Shown here: positions 33,231 through 43,792 of the stretch, in pieces
Layout: each line of letters opens with the position of its first letter
How positions within the stretch are numbered: position 1 is the first letter of the stretch
From: Amycolatopsis sp. CA-126428
GTDB lineage: Bacteria; Actinomycetota; Actinomycetes; Mycobacteriales; Pseudonocardiaceae
DNA length: 64,000 bases
NCBI RefSeq assembly: GCF_002904335.1
Contig: NZ_PPHF01000032.1
Span: forward strand, 1-64,000
Direction: 5' to 3'
Position numbers and translations under genes: made by a program
Notes under the pieces: generated by a model
Database searches by the model: none
Seen by the model: only the letters and a program-made list of their open reading frames with translations
Told to the model about the DNA's origin: nothing

Positions 33231-33928
33231 CCAACGAGCCGCCCGCGATGAACCGACGCGAACGGCTGCGCGCCCAGACGTTCCGGGAAATCGAGGACAC
33301 GTCGTTCGCGATCATCGACGCCGACGGCGTGCACGCGCTGACGATCGCGGCTCTCGCCCGCAGCATGGCGATGTCCGCACCCGCGGTCTACCGCTACTTC
33401 GCGTCCCGGGACGCGCTCATCGCCCACCTGGTCACGTCGTCCTACCAGCAGCTCGTCACGGCGATGCGGGAAGCGGTCGAGGGCAGCCGGCGGGCGCCGC
33501 GCGCGCGGGTCCGGCTCCTGGTCGCCGCCTACCGCGACTGGGCCCTGCGCCACCGCCGCCGCTACGGGATGCTCTTCGCCGAACGCGCCGGCGACGCCCC
33601 CGGCGAGCCGGCCGCATCGACCCCGCTGGACCAGGCGATGGCCCTGCTCATCGACCTGCTGGCCGCCATCCAGGACACGGCCCCGGCCGGCGGCAAGACC
33701 GGCGACCGCGCCCTCGACGAGCAACTGCGGCACTGGGCCCGAGCCCAGGAGCGGCCGGACGCCACGCCCCGCGCGGCCACCGCCGCCATCCGGATCTGGA
33801 CCCGCATCCACGGCATCGTCAGCCTCGAGCTCACCGGGATCTTCGACAACCGCACCATCGAGGTCCAGCGGCTGATCGACCTGGAGATCGACGACGCCAT
33901 CACGTCCCTGACGACCACCGCCGCCTGA
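33227..33928 (+). CDS. TetR-family regulator, second of a tandem pair
   Basis: The product has 233 residues. The helix-turn-helix reads LTIAALARSMAMSAPAVYRYFASRDAL. Its C-terminal part has IRIWTRIHGIVSLELTGIFD, the same WHG-type domain as the preceding gene. It overlaps that gene by four bases (33227-33230), so both are made from one message. Duplication followed by divergence of the ligand domain is the simple explanation. It converges with the glycosidase gene after three bases. Confidence 0.92.
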   Translation: MTNEPPAMNRRERLRAQTFREIEDTSFAIIDADGVHALTIAALARSMAMSAPAVYRYFASRDALIAHLVTSSYQQLVTAMREAVEGSRRAPRARVRLLVAAYRDWALRHRRRYGMLFAERAGDAPGEPAASTPLDQAMALLIDLLAAIQDTAPAGGKTGDRALDEQLRHWARAQERPDATPRAATAAIRIWTRIHGIVSLELTGIFDNRTIEVQRLIDLEIDDAITSLTTTAA

Positions 33929-33931
33929 TCT

Positions 33932-36900
33932 TCAGGAGCTCGGCGCCGAGCGGGCCAGCGCGACCTCGACGAGGCGGTGCGGCCGCAGCGTGACAGGGCC
34001 GAGCAGACCGGAGGCGAGCGCCTGCCCGCGCGCGTTGGCGCCGGTGTTGGTGACGCGGACCCGCACCCGGTTGCGGCCGGGCCGCACCACCGCCGTCACG
34101 TCGACGCGGTACGGCGGCCAGAGCCGGGACCCGGCGCTCCGCCCGTTGACTTCGATCTCGGCCACTTCGCGGACCTCCCCGAGGTCGAGGCGCCACGACC
34201 GGCCGGACAGAACCGCGGCGTCGAGGAGGAATTCCCTTTCGTACCAGGCAGATCCGGAATACGCCGGGTCCAGGTCCGTCCAGGAACCGAGCGCGCGCGT
34301 GACCACCGGCGCCCCCTCCCGATCGAAGTGGAACGCCCAGTCGCCACCGAGGGGCACCGGCGCGAGCGGGTCGGGAACCGCCGCCGTGCCGGTGTAGGAA
34401 CGCCCGCCGTCGACCGCGGTGACCGTGACCTCGCCCGGCCCGGTCACCCGCACCGTGGCGGTCGCGGCGCGGGCGTCGATGCGCACGCCTTCGACCGGCG
34501 CCGACGCGGACACGGCGTGCGCGGGTTCCCGCCCCGCGCGGAACACCACCAGCAGCGTCGCTTTCGGCTCGAGCCGCAGCTCCACCGCGGTACTCCCGGG
34601 CCGCACCCGCCGCCACACGCCCACCGGCGTCACGGTTCCGGTGTCGGGGTCCCACACCTCGGGCACCCCGGCCGCCGGGAACGTCGCGGTCAGCGCCACG
34701 ACGTCCGCGCGCTCGTTGAGCACGACGAACGTGGCCCGGCCCTCGCCTTCGAGACGCAGAACGCGGACGTCGTCGTGCCGTGGCTCCAGCACCGCCGCCG
34801 CACCGCCCGCCCCGGCGGCGGCGACCGCGGCCGCCACCGGATCGGCCGCCCGGACCACCGAGCGGACGGCGAACAGCTCGGCCAGCGCGCCGCGCAGGCC
34901 GGCGTCGTCTCCCCCGGCCTCGCGGCCCGGCTCGCCGACGACGACCACCGTGCCCCCGCCGCGGGCGAACCGGATCAGCGTCCGCACCGCCCCGAGCGCG
35001 AGGACCGGCGTCCGCGGCACCACCACGATCCCGTACGCCTGCTGCCCCACGACCAGCCGCGACCCGGCCGGCCGGGCGTGCGTCACCAAGGCGGGGTCCG
35101 CGTCGAGCGCGCCTTCGTCGAGGAAGTCGAAATCGACCTGGACGTCCTCCAGCGCGTGCGCCGCGGTGAGGAACGCGGTGTCCAGCTCGGCCATCGCCGG
35201 GGTGTCCTGGGTGGACTCGGCCGCGCGTTGCGGCTGGAGCAGCGCGGTGCGGGCCCTGGCCGGCAGCCGGCACGCTTCCATCAGCCGGCCGATCCAGTCG
35301 TTCAGCGGCGCCGACACCGCCCACCACGGGTTGACCGGCTGGAACGGCGGCGGGTACACGATCTGGTTCTCGTCGCTGAACCTCGCGTGCAGCAGCGTGT
35401 GGTTCACCCCGCGCACGGCGAACGCGCCGATCACCTCGCGGACCAAGGCGGGCGTGACCGGCCAGCCGGTGCCGCCCATCGCCTCCAGGTAGACCCGCTC
35501 CAGCCCGAGCTGGTGGGCGGTGCTGGCCGGCCACCGCGACAGCGTGCGGTGGTAGCCGCGCCGGTAGTGGTCGAAGATCAGGTCGGTGCCCGGCACCTGC
35601 GCCCACTGGTTGGTGGTGTTCAGGTTGCCGGAGCTGCGCAGCTGCTCCCCCGGCCCGTATTCGTCCCACAGCGGGTTGGAGATCAGCCGCAGGCCGTGCG
35701 CGGCCATCCACTGCCCCTGGGTCCGGTAGTACGCGGCGGCGAACCGGTCGCTGACCGCGCGCCAGAAGATCCCGCGCAGCCGCAGGCCGTCCGGGCCGAG
35801 GTCGTCGTGCACCGCGGTCAACGCGATCCCCGGTGCCACCCCGGCCCGGCGCAGTTCCGCGTCCAATGTGGACGACCAGGGCACGGTGTCGAACGGCCCG
35901 TCGGCCGAAGCGAGGTAGGGCTCGTCGTCGGCGAAGCCGCGCAGGACCGAGCCCGCCGCCCACGGGAACCGCCGCAGGTACTCCCCCGGCACGGCGTCGA
36001 CGAACAGCCGCACCGCCTCGTCGTCGAGCAGGTCGAGGTAGGCGCGCCCGGTGCCGGTGGGGGTGCTCAGCGGGCGGACGGTGAACAGGTCCAGCCGCCA
36101 GTTCCCGGCGGGCGGTGTCCACGTGCCGCCCGCGCGGGCCTGCTCGGTGAGGTCCACCAGCGAGCCCGGATCGGCCGAGGACTCCGGCCGGGCGGCCGCG
36201 GCGACCAGCGGGACACCGGTCGCGGGCAGGTCGAAGGCGTCGAGCGCGGCCACGTCGTCGAACGTCTCCGCATACAGCACGCGGCCGTCCGGATCGCGCA
36301 CGCTCAGGCTGTCCCACGACGATCGCTGGCTCGCCACCGCGCGCACGCCGACGCGGCCGGCGCCGTATCGCAGTTCGGCCGGGGCCTGCGCGGCACCGTC
36401 CAGCGACACCGTCAGCGTCGTCCCGCGGACCCCCACCACCAGCTCGTGGTCGGCCGCCGGGTCGAACCCGGCGACCGGGGAACCGCTGCGGACCAGGCCG
36501 AACGCGCCGCCGGTCTGCTGCCAGACGTCGACGGCACCGTCGGCGCGCAGGTCGGCGAGGACGCCGTTGCCCTCGTCGGCGCTGCGCACCATGAGCCCGG
36601 CCGTGGCGCTTTCGACCCGGACCTTCGCCACGACGTCGTAGTCCTGCCACTGCGCGCCCTCGCGCAGCAGCGTCACGCCGTCGCGGGCGCCGGCGTCGAC
36701 CAGCAGCCGCCCGCCGGAGACCGAGAGCCCGCGGCTGACCAGCGGCACCGGCACCCCGCCCGCGACGGTCAGCACCTGGTGCCCCACGCCCTTGAGCCGC
36801 AGGTCCGGCCGCGGCCGGTAGACCCGGTCGCCGACCTGCCCGCCGTCGACGACGAGCCCGCCGGCGCGGCCGCTCGGGAAGTAGTCGTCGTTGAACAGCC

Positions 36901-37315
36901 ACAGGTGCATCCCGTGCCGCTGGGCCTCGCGCAGGGTGAACTCGATGAGCGCGAACCAGTCCTCCGTGAAGAACGCCGGCCGCAGCGCCGCCGTGTCGAA
37001 CGGGAACACCAGCACCTCGTGGACGCCCTTGTCCCGCAGGTCCGCCAGCCCGGCGGTCACGAGGGTGGTGGTGACGGCGCCGTTCCAGAACCACAGCACG
37101 GTGGGCCGCGAATCCGGGCGCGGGTTCGCGAACCGCCGCGCCGGATCGGCGGTGCCGGACGCGGCGGTGCCGGACGCGGCGGTGCCGGCGTAGGCGATCG
37201 GCCACCCACCGGCCGTCCCGGCGACGACCGCCGCGGCGGCGAGCGCGAGCACGCGCCGCCGGGACAGTGCGCACTCACCGCCGATGGGATGGAGCATCGG
37301 ATCGTTCTCGGCCAT
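33932..37315 (-). CDS. Tat-exported GH106-like glycoside hydrolase (alpha-L-rhamnosidase type)
   Basis: The product has 1127 residues. A twin-arginine signal (SRRRVLALAAAAVVAG) is seen at about residues 18-40. The catalytic part begins RPTVLWFWNGAVTTTLVTAG and continues LWLFNDDYFPSGRAGG. An inserted concanavalin-like segment lies at about 190-370, and the barrel resumes around LRGFADDEPYLASADGPFD, then LISNPLWDEYGPG. The last 150 residues form a beta-sandwich (WYEREFLL, VAEIEVNGRSAGSRLWPPYRVDVT). This is the layout of large GH106/bacterial rhamnosidase-like enzymes acting outside the cell. ATG 37315 has GGGGAGAGG upstream. A 15-bp sequence is doubled just after the signal region. A LacI-type operator precedes the gene. 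Confidence 0.85.
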   Translation of the reverse strand: MAENDPMLHPIGGECALSRRRVLALAAAAVVAGTAGGWPIAYAGTAASGTAASGTADPARRFANPRPDSRPTVLWFWNGAVTTTLVTAGLADLRDKGVHEVLVFPFDTAALRPAFFTEDWFALIEFTLREAQRHGMHLWLFNDDYFPSGRAGGLVVDGGQVGDRVYRPRPDLRLKGVGHQVLTVAGGVPVPLVSRGLSVSGGRLLVDAGARDGVTLLREGAQWQDYDVVAKVRVESATAGLMVRSADEGNGVLADLRADGAVDVWQQTGGAFGLVRSGSPVAGFDPAADHELVVGVRGTTLTVSLDGAAQAPAELRYGAGRVGVRAVASQRSSWDSLSVRDPDGRVLYAETFDDVAALDAFDLPATGVPLVAAAARPESSADPGSLVDLTEQARAGGTWTPPAGNWRLDLFTVRPLSTPTGTGRAYLDLLDDEAVRLFVDAVPGEYLRRFPWAAGSVLRGFADDEPYLASADGPFDTVPWSSTLDAELRRAGVAPGIALTAVHDDLGPDGLRLRGIFWRAVSDRFAAAYYRTQGQWMAAHGLRLISNPLWDEYGPGEQLRSSGNLNTTNQWAQVPGTDLIFDHYRRGYHRTLSRWPASTAHQLGLERVYLEAMGGTGWPVTPALVREVIGAFAVRGVNHTLLHARFSDENQIVYPPPFQPVNPWWAVSAPLNDWIGRLMEACRLPARARTALLQPQRAAESTQDTPAMAELDTAFLTAAHALEDVQVDFDFLDEGALDADPALVTHARPAGSRLVVGQQAYGIVVVPRTPVLALGAVRTLIRFARGGGTVVVVGEPGREAGGDDAGLRGALAELFAVRSVVRAADPVAAAVAAAGAGGAAAVLEPRHDDVRVLRLEGEGRATFVVLNERADVVALTATFPAAGVPEVWDPDTGTVTPVGVWRRVRPGSTAVELRLEPKATLLVVFRAGREPAHAVSASAPVEGVRIDARAATATVRVTGPGEVTVTAVDGGRSYTGTAAVPDPLAPVPLGGDWAFHFDREGAPVVTRALGSWTDLDPAYSGSAWYEREFLLDAAVLSGRSWRLDLGEVREVAEIEVNGRSAGSRLWPPYRVDVTAVVRPGRNRVRVRVTNTGANARGQALASGLLGPVTLRPHRLVEVALARSAPSS
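37151..37180 (-). repeat. Doubled 15-bp unit in the glycosidase gene
   Basis: GGTGCCGGACGCGGC occurs twice in tandem (37151-37165 and 37166-37180) and encodes a repeated Thr-Ala-Ala-Ser-Gly after the Tat signal. It lies in a linker, so the change in length is probably neutral. Confidence 0.85.
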
Positions 37316-37335
37316 GGCGACCTCTCCCCAAGCGA

Positions 37336-37351
37336 CTTGAAACGATTCAAG
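37336..37351. promoter_or_regulatory. LacI-family type operator before the glycosidase gene
   Basis: CTTGAA (37336-37341) and TTCAAG (37346-37351) form a perfect 6-4-6 palindrome whose core CTTGAAACGATTCAAG resembles LacI-family operators for sugar catabolism. It is 21 bases upstream of the glycosidase start. No LacI gene is in the window. Confidence 0.7.
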
Positions 37352-37421
37352 ACAGCCGGGAAGTTACGTGACGCGGGTCACGCCGGTCAAGGAATGGCCG
37401 CAAACCTGTCCGGTGCGGCTC

Positions 37422-38363
37422 CTATCCCCGGTTCGCGGGGAAGTAGTGGCCGTTGTCCAGACCGTCGAGCAGGCCGGGCCGCGCGGGTTCCCAGCCGAGG
37501 GTCTCGCGGGTGATGAGGTTCGACGCCGGATAGCCCTGCGTGACGATGTTCGCGAGGAAGCCGAAGTGGCCCGGCACCATCAGGACGTCGACCGGGATGC
37601 TTACGACGGGCAGGCCGAGCCGGCTGCCGATGGCCTCGGCGATGGCGCGGAACGGGATGGCGCCGTCCGCCACCGCGTGCCAGTAGCTGCCGGCCGGGCC
37701 CTTTTCCCAAGCCAAGCGGAACACGGAAGCGGCATCGCGGGCGTGCACGGCGTTCCACTGGTTGGCACCGTCTCCGGGGTAGCCGGCGACGCCTTTCTCC
37801 TTCGCCAGCGCGATCAGCCGCTGGAGGAAGCCGGCTCGGTCGGTCGTGCTGTGCGCGATGTTGGCGATGCGCACGATCGACGACCGCACCCCGCGCTCGG
37901 CCAGGCCGATGACGGTGGTCTCCACGACGTTGCGAGCCCGCAGGGTGCCCGCGTGCTCCTCGCCGCCGGGCAGGGCCGGGTCCTGCTCGGTGGCCGGCCG
38001 GCCCAGGTTCCCCGGCGAGCCGATGCTCCCGGCCGCGACCAGCGGCTTGCCGGTTCCCGCGAGTGCTTCGCCGTAGGCGAGCATGATCGGGACTTCGGCG
38101 GCGGCCACGGCGGCGACTCCGCCGGTGGGGAGCAGGTCCTGCCGGTGCGCGACGTGGATGACGCCGTCGGAGTCCGCGGCGGCTTCCTTGAGCCCGTCGA
38201 GGTCCTCGAGGTCGCCGCGGCGCACCGTCGCGCCGAGCGCGGACAACGTGGCCGCGGCCGGGTCCGAGCGGGCCAGGGCGGTGACCTCGTGCCCGGCGGC
38301 GACGAGCTCGGGAACGATGTGGGAACCGATGTGGCCGGTCCCGCCGGTGACGAAAACTCGCAC
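37422..38363 (-). CDS. NAD-dependent epimerase/dehydratase-family (atypical SDR) protein
   Basis: The product has 313 residues from a GTG start. MRVFVTGGTGHIGSHIVPEL is the coenzyme loop, and DGVIHVAHRQDL and AVHARDAASVFRLAW follow as expected. The active-site Tyr-x3-Lys is not evident where expected, so catalysis is uncertain. It follows the F420-type reductase gene after 12 bases; both are probably controlled by the divergent LysR gene. Confidence 0.87.
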   Translation of the reverse strand: MRVFVTGGTGHIGSHIVPELVAAGHEVTALARSDPAAATLSALGATVRRGDLEDLDGLKEAAADSDGVIHVAHRQDLLPTGGVAAVAAAEVPIMLAYGEALAGTGKPLVAAGSIGSPGNLGRPATEQDPALPGGEEHAGTLRARNVVETTVIGLAERGVRSSIVRIANIAHSTTDRAGFLQRLIALAKEKGVAGYPGDGANQWNAVHARDAASVFRLAWEKGPAGSYWHAVADGAIPFRAIAEAIGSRLGLPVVSIPVDVLMVPGHFGFLANIVTQGYPASNLITRETLGWEPARPGLLDGLDNGHYFPANRG

Positions 38364-38375
38364 GATGTGTCCTGC

Positions 38376-38996
38376 TCAGTCTTTGCCGGTGACGCCGAGG
38401 CTGATGTCGAACCCCGCGCCGTGGTTGGCCAGGCCCATCAGCAGTGGACCGATCGCCTCCAGCCATCGCGCCGCCGCGAGATCGCCGGCGTCCAGCGGAC
38501 GCAGCCCGAGGCTCTCGATGAAGGCCGACACCCGGGTCTTGGCGTCCACGTCGTCGCCGGCGATGAGCACGTCCAGCCGGCCGCCCCGGGCGAGAACGTG
38601 GCCGAAGACGGTGTTGAACGCCTTCACGACGTGCGCGCTCGCCGGGAGGGCCTTGGCGATCTCCTGCGCCCCGGAGGTGCCGGCGGGGGTGACGACCCCG
38701 GTGGCGTCGGCGTTGAAGGTGTTGGAGATGTCGATGACGATCTTGCCGGCCAGTGCGTCGCCGAACCGGGCCAAGACCGGCGTGGCACTGGCGTAAGGCA
38801 CCGCGGAGACCACGATGTCACCGGCCGGGGTGGCGCCGAAGGCTCCGGCCGTCGCGCTGCCGCCGAGCTCGGCGGCCAGGTCCTCGGCCTTGGCCGCGTC
38901 GCGGCCGATGACCTCGACGGTGTGGCCGGCCTCGACCGCGCGGGTGGCGATGGCGCGGGCCATGCCCCCGACGCCGACGATGCTGATGGTGCTCAT
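38376..38996 (-). CDS. NADPH-dependent F420 reductase-like protein
   Basis: The product has 206 residues. MSTISIVGVGGMARAIATRAVEAGHTVEV is a dinucleotide-binding start (in part), followed by GDIVVSAVPYASATPVL and KAFNTVFGHVL, hallmarks of the Fno-like family. ATG 38996 begins the fold directly; an in-frame start at 39110 would overlap the LysR promoter region. It is followed by the SDR gene and is divergent from the LysR gene. It may reduce NADP or F420 or act on a sugar; the substrate cannot be read. Confidence 0.85.
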   Translation of the reverse strand: MSTISIVGVGGMARAIATRAVEAGHTVEVIGRDAAKAEDLAAELGGSATAGAFGATPAGDIVVSAVPYASATPVLARFGDALAGKIVIDISNTFNADATGVVTPAGTSGAQEIAKALPASAHVVKAFNTVFGHVLARGGRLDVLIAGDDVDAKTRVSAFIESLGLRPLDAGDLAAARWLEAIGPLLMGLANHGAGFDISLGVTGKD

Positions 38997-39133
38997 GGTG
39001 TGCCGCTTTCTGGAGTCGGAAGTGGTTGCGGGCGCCCGACATCCATGGTTGCCGCCGGTCGGAGTCGATGTCCAAGACCTCTTCCGGCCGCGGCGATACC
39101 CTGGTGGCATCGCCGGACTTCGGGAGCCCGTGG

Positions 39134-40033
39134 ATGGATCTGGACCTGCGCAAGCTGCGTTATTTCGTCGCGGTCGCCGACACGCTGCACTTCGGCCGCG
39201 CCGCCGAACGACTGCACATCGCGCAGCCGGTGCTGAGCCGGCAGATCCGCGCGCTCGAACAGGATCTCGGCACCGCGCTGTTCACCAGGGACAGCCACGG
39301 GGTGGTGCTGACCGACGCCGGCGCGCAGCTGCTCACGGACGCCGCCCCCTTGCTGGCCTCCGCCGACGCCGCCCGCCGCCGGGTGACCGCGGCCGCGCGG
39401 GGCGACCGGCGGCTGATGGTCGGCTTCCGGGCCGGCGTCGCGGTCACCCCGGCGATCCACCGGTTCGCCGTCCGGCACCCGGATGTGCGAGTCGACGTGC
39501 AGCGCATCGAAGCCGACGAGCAGGCCGAGCTGCTGCTCGACGGCCGCATCGACATCGGCTACGTGCGGCTGCCCATCGACGAGGCCGGCCTGCGCGTCGT
39601 TCCGCTCTACACCGAGCCGCGGGTGGCGGTGCTGCCCGCGCGCCATCGGCTGGCCGGCAAGGAAGAAGTCACCGAAGCCGACCTGGCCGGCGAACCGCTG
39701 CTTTGGCACGCCGACGCGAGCACGCAGCCCACCAGGCGCCCGCACCTCAACGCCGGATACCTGGTCCGCGGCGTGGACGAAACACTCGAGCACGTCGCCG
39801 CCGGCCGGGGCATCTCGTTCTTGGCGCGCTCGGCGACCGTCTTCTACACGCATCCGGAGGTCGCTTACGTGCCCGTCCCGGATCTGGCCCCGGACCAGGT
39901 CTGCCTCGCCACGGCGACCGCACATCTCTCGCCGGTGGTCGAAGACTTCTTCACCGCGGCTCAGGCGGCCGCCGAAATCACGGCGGAATGCGGCAACCAC
40001 GAAATGTGGCAGCTCGGCGGCGAGCCTCGCTAG
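39134..40033 (+). CDS. LysR-family regulator
   Basis: The product has 299 residues. MDLDLRKLRYFVAVADTLHF and AERLHIAQPVLSRQIRALEQ form the winged helix-turn-helix (residues 1-60). The rest is the periplasmic-binding-like effector domain (RLMVGFRAGVAVTPAIHRF). ATG 39134 begins at the DNA-binding domain; in-frame starts from 39026 add unrelated residues. It is divergent from two reductase genes and probably regulates them. Confidence 0.92.
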   Translation: MDLDLRKLRYFVAVADTLHFGRAAERLHIAQPVLSRQIRALEQDLGTALFTRDSHGVVLTDAGAQLLTDAAPLLASADAARRRVTAAARGDRRLMVGFRAGVAVTPAIHRFAVRHPDVRVDVQRIEADEQAELLLDGRIDIGYVRLPIDEAGLRVVPLYTEPRVAVLPARHRLAGKEEVTEADLAGEPLLWHADASTQPTRRPHLNAGYLVRGVDETLEHVAAGRGISFLARSATVFYTHPEVAYVPVPDLAPDQVCLATATAHLSPVVEDFFTAAQAAAEITAECGNHEMWQLGGEPR

Positions 40034-40199
40034 CCCGTCATTACCGAGCCGGCTCGCCGCCACCTGGTCCAGCGCCGGCAGGACTACCTCGACGAGCTCG
40101 AACGCCGTGACCGCGGCGGCTTCCTCCGCTGGCCGGCCGACGGTGCCGGCGCCGGCAGCGATCCCGGGCCGTACCTGACGAACCGGCGCCGATGCCCGG
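40034..40199 (+). pseudogene. Probable remnant of a small hypothetical gene
   Basis: Directly after the LysR stop and in the same frame, coding-like sequence reads RRQDYLDELERRDRGGFLRW and AGSDPGPYLTNRR with G/C third positions. There is no ATG, GTG or TTG start upstream of it. It runs without a stop to the end of the convergent ANTAR gene. It looks like a truncated actinobacterial hypothetical gene. Confidence 0.3.
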
Positions 40200-40940
40200 T
40201 CAGTTCTTGCGGTCGTGGCGGGCCAGCACGAGTGCCGGGTCGAGCTGCCGCTCGGCGAGTCCGCGGGCGACCTCGCCGAGCAGGAGGTGGTGGCTGCGGG
40301 CGTAGCCGCGCAACGCGGTGAAGGCGTCGTCCATGCTGAGCCGACCGGTCACCGCGAGGACGCCCTTCGCCTGCTCGATGGTCACCCGGCTGTTCAGGGC
40401 GGTCTGCAGCTGCTCGGACATCGTCTCGCCGTGCCGGATCGCCCGCTCCTGGAGGATGCCGATGGTCGCCGTGTCGGCCAGCGCCTGCGCCAGGTGGACG
40501 TCGTCGGGTCCGAGCTCACCGGGCCGGGCGCCGAACAGGTTCAGCGCGCCGACGATCTGCTTGCGCAGCCGCATCGGCAGCGCGTGCACCGACGCGAACC
40601 CCTGCCGAGACGCCTCCGCCGCGAACCGCGGCCACCGCGTGGCCTCCGCGGCGACGTCGGCGACCAGCACCGGAGCCCGGGTCGCGAAGCACTCCACGCA
40701 CGGCCCCTCGTCGATGCTGAGCTGAAAGAGCTCCAGCAGCCGGGCCTGCTCGGTGGAGGAGGCGAGCACCTGCAGGCTCCCGCGCTCGTCGACCAGCGTC
40801 AGGCCGGCCGCGGCGACGTCGAGCAGCTCCACGCAGCGCCGCACCAGCGTGTGCAGGAGGTCGGCGACGTCGTAGTCGTCGACGAGGGTGTCGGCCAGCG
40901 CGACGAACGTCCGGGTCACCTGTCGTTCACGGTCGGCCAT
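40200..40940 (-). CDS. GAF and ANTAR domain protein
   Basis: The product has 246 residues. A GAF domain covers about residues 15-155 (LVRRCVELLDVAAAGLTLVD, IDEGPCVECFATRAPVL). An ANTAR domain follows at about 170-235 (LQTALNSRVTIEQAKGVLAV). ANTAR domains bind paired RNA hairpins and usually act as antiterminators. ATG 40940 is chosen over 40949 because AGGAG directly abuts the upstream ATG and leaves no spacing there. It is the second gene of a two-gene leftward set. Confidence 0.9.
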   Translation of the reverse strand: MADRERQVTRTFVALADTLVDDYDVADLLHTLVRRCVELLDVAAAGLTLVDERGSLQVLASSTEQARLLELFQLSIDEGPCVECFATRAPVLVADVAAEATRWPRFAAEASRQGFASVHALPMRLRKQIVGALNLFGARPGELGPDDVHLAQALADTATIGILQERAIRHGETMSEQLQTALNSRVTIEQAKGVLAVTGRLSMDDAFTALRGYARSHHLLLGEVARGLAERQLDPALVLARHDRKN

Positions 40941-40985
40941 GGCCACCATCTCCTGGTTGCTCGTGGGATGTCTTCATGGTGGTCC

Positions 40986-41708
40986 TCACCAGGCCTCCCG
41001 GTCCAATCGGAGCCGGCCGGCGACGATGTCGGCGGCGACGTCCCGCAACGCCCGGCCGTGCCCGAAGGCGTATGCGCGCATCCGGGCCAGCGCCTCCGCG
41101 GCCGGCAGGTCCAGGTGCGCGATGACCATCCCGGTGGCCTGGTGCACCTCGCGGTGGCGCATCCCGGCCCCTTCCATCCACCGCCCGTCGCCGTCGAGCC
41201 ACCGGTCACCGCCGAGCAGCCCGGACAGCGCCAGCGCGGCGATGTCCGCCACCTGCAAGGCGACCGCGAGTTCGTCGGCGGCCAGTGAGCCCGGGGTCGA
41301 CCGGTACGTGTCCAGGGTCGCCACCCGCACGACACCGATCTGCAGCGGGAAGGTGAACAAGGCCGCCACCGGGTACTCGGCGGCCTGCGCGGCGAACACC
41401 GGCCAGGCGGCGGGCAGCCCCGCGCCGAGATCGGCGACCAGGACCGGGCCGCCGTGGGTGTAGGCGTCGAAACACGGCCCTTCCCCGAGGCCGAACTGCA
41501 GTTCGGCCAGCGCGCCGCTGATGGCGTCACTGGTGTAGACGACCTCTCGATGCCCGGCGTCGGCCAGCACCGACACCGCGGCCCCGTCCACCGGGAGCAA
41601 CCGGACACACGCACGGCACACCCGGCCGACCATGTCGACCCCGCTGCCGGGCCGGCCCCCGGCCAGCGCCGCCAGCACGCTCTCCCGCAGCACGTCGATT
41701 TCAGCCAC
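40986..41708 (-). CDS. GAF and ANTAR-like domain protein
   Basis: The product has 240 residues from GTG 41708 with GGGTGG upstream. A GAF-like domain (VCRACVRLLPVDGAAVSVLAD, GEGPCFDAYTHGGPVL) is followed by a C-terminal ANTAR-like helical bundle (REVHQATGMVIAHLDLPAAE, RMRAYAFGHGRALRDVA). The frame stays open to 41909 but those codons look non-coding. It is 45 bases upstream of the second GAF-ANTAR gene, with which it shares a message. An inverted repeat lies in its leader. Confidence 0.85.
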   Translation of the reverse strand: MAEIDVLRESVLAALAGGRPGSGVDMVGRVCRACVRLLPVDGAAVSVLADAGHREVVYTSDAISGALAELQFGLGEGPCFDAYTHGGPVLVADLGAGLPAAWPVFAAQAAEYPVAALFTFPLQIGVVRVATLDTYRSTPGSLAADELAVALQVADIAALALSGLLGGDRWLDGDGRWMEGAGMRHREVHQATGMVIAHLDLPAAEALARMRAYAFGHGRALRDVAADIVAGRLRLDREAW

Positions 41709-41738
41709 GGGCCACCCGACCCTGCACGCCGGTCTCCT

Positions 41739-41771
41739 CCGAGTCGGTGTTCTCACACCACACCGACTCGG
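41739..41771. promoter_or_regulatory. 11-bp inverted repeat upstream of the GAF-ANTAR genes
   Basis: CCGAGTCGGTG (41739-41749) pairs exactly with CACCGACTCGG (41761-41771) around 11 bases, 31 bases before GTG 41708. It may be an operator, or an RNA hairpin in the leader. ANTAR targets are hairpins, but this one is single and has a large loop. Confidence 0.5.
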
Positions 41772-41934
41772 AAACGACAAGGTCCGGATCAGCTCCGCCA
41801 CCGCGGGTGCGCTCGCCCGCACCCTACCGCGCGAGGCCGTCACCCGCCCCAGGCCAGAGCGCAACTCGAAGGGCGTCGAAGCGTGGCGGAAGGGGAACTG
41901 CCGCCGCACTTCACCCTAAGGTGTCAGTTCCGGT

Positions 41935-43792
<1,858 letters not shown>

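Noticed and set aside
33977..37513. Open frame of more than 1100 codons opposite the glycosidase gene
   Set aside because: The minus-strand frame has a Tat signal and clear GH domains. The plus-strand frame has biased His/Arg/Gly composition and mirrors its codon positions.
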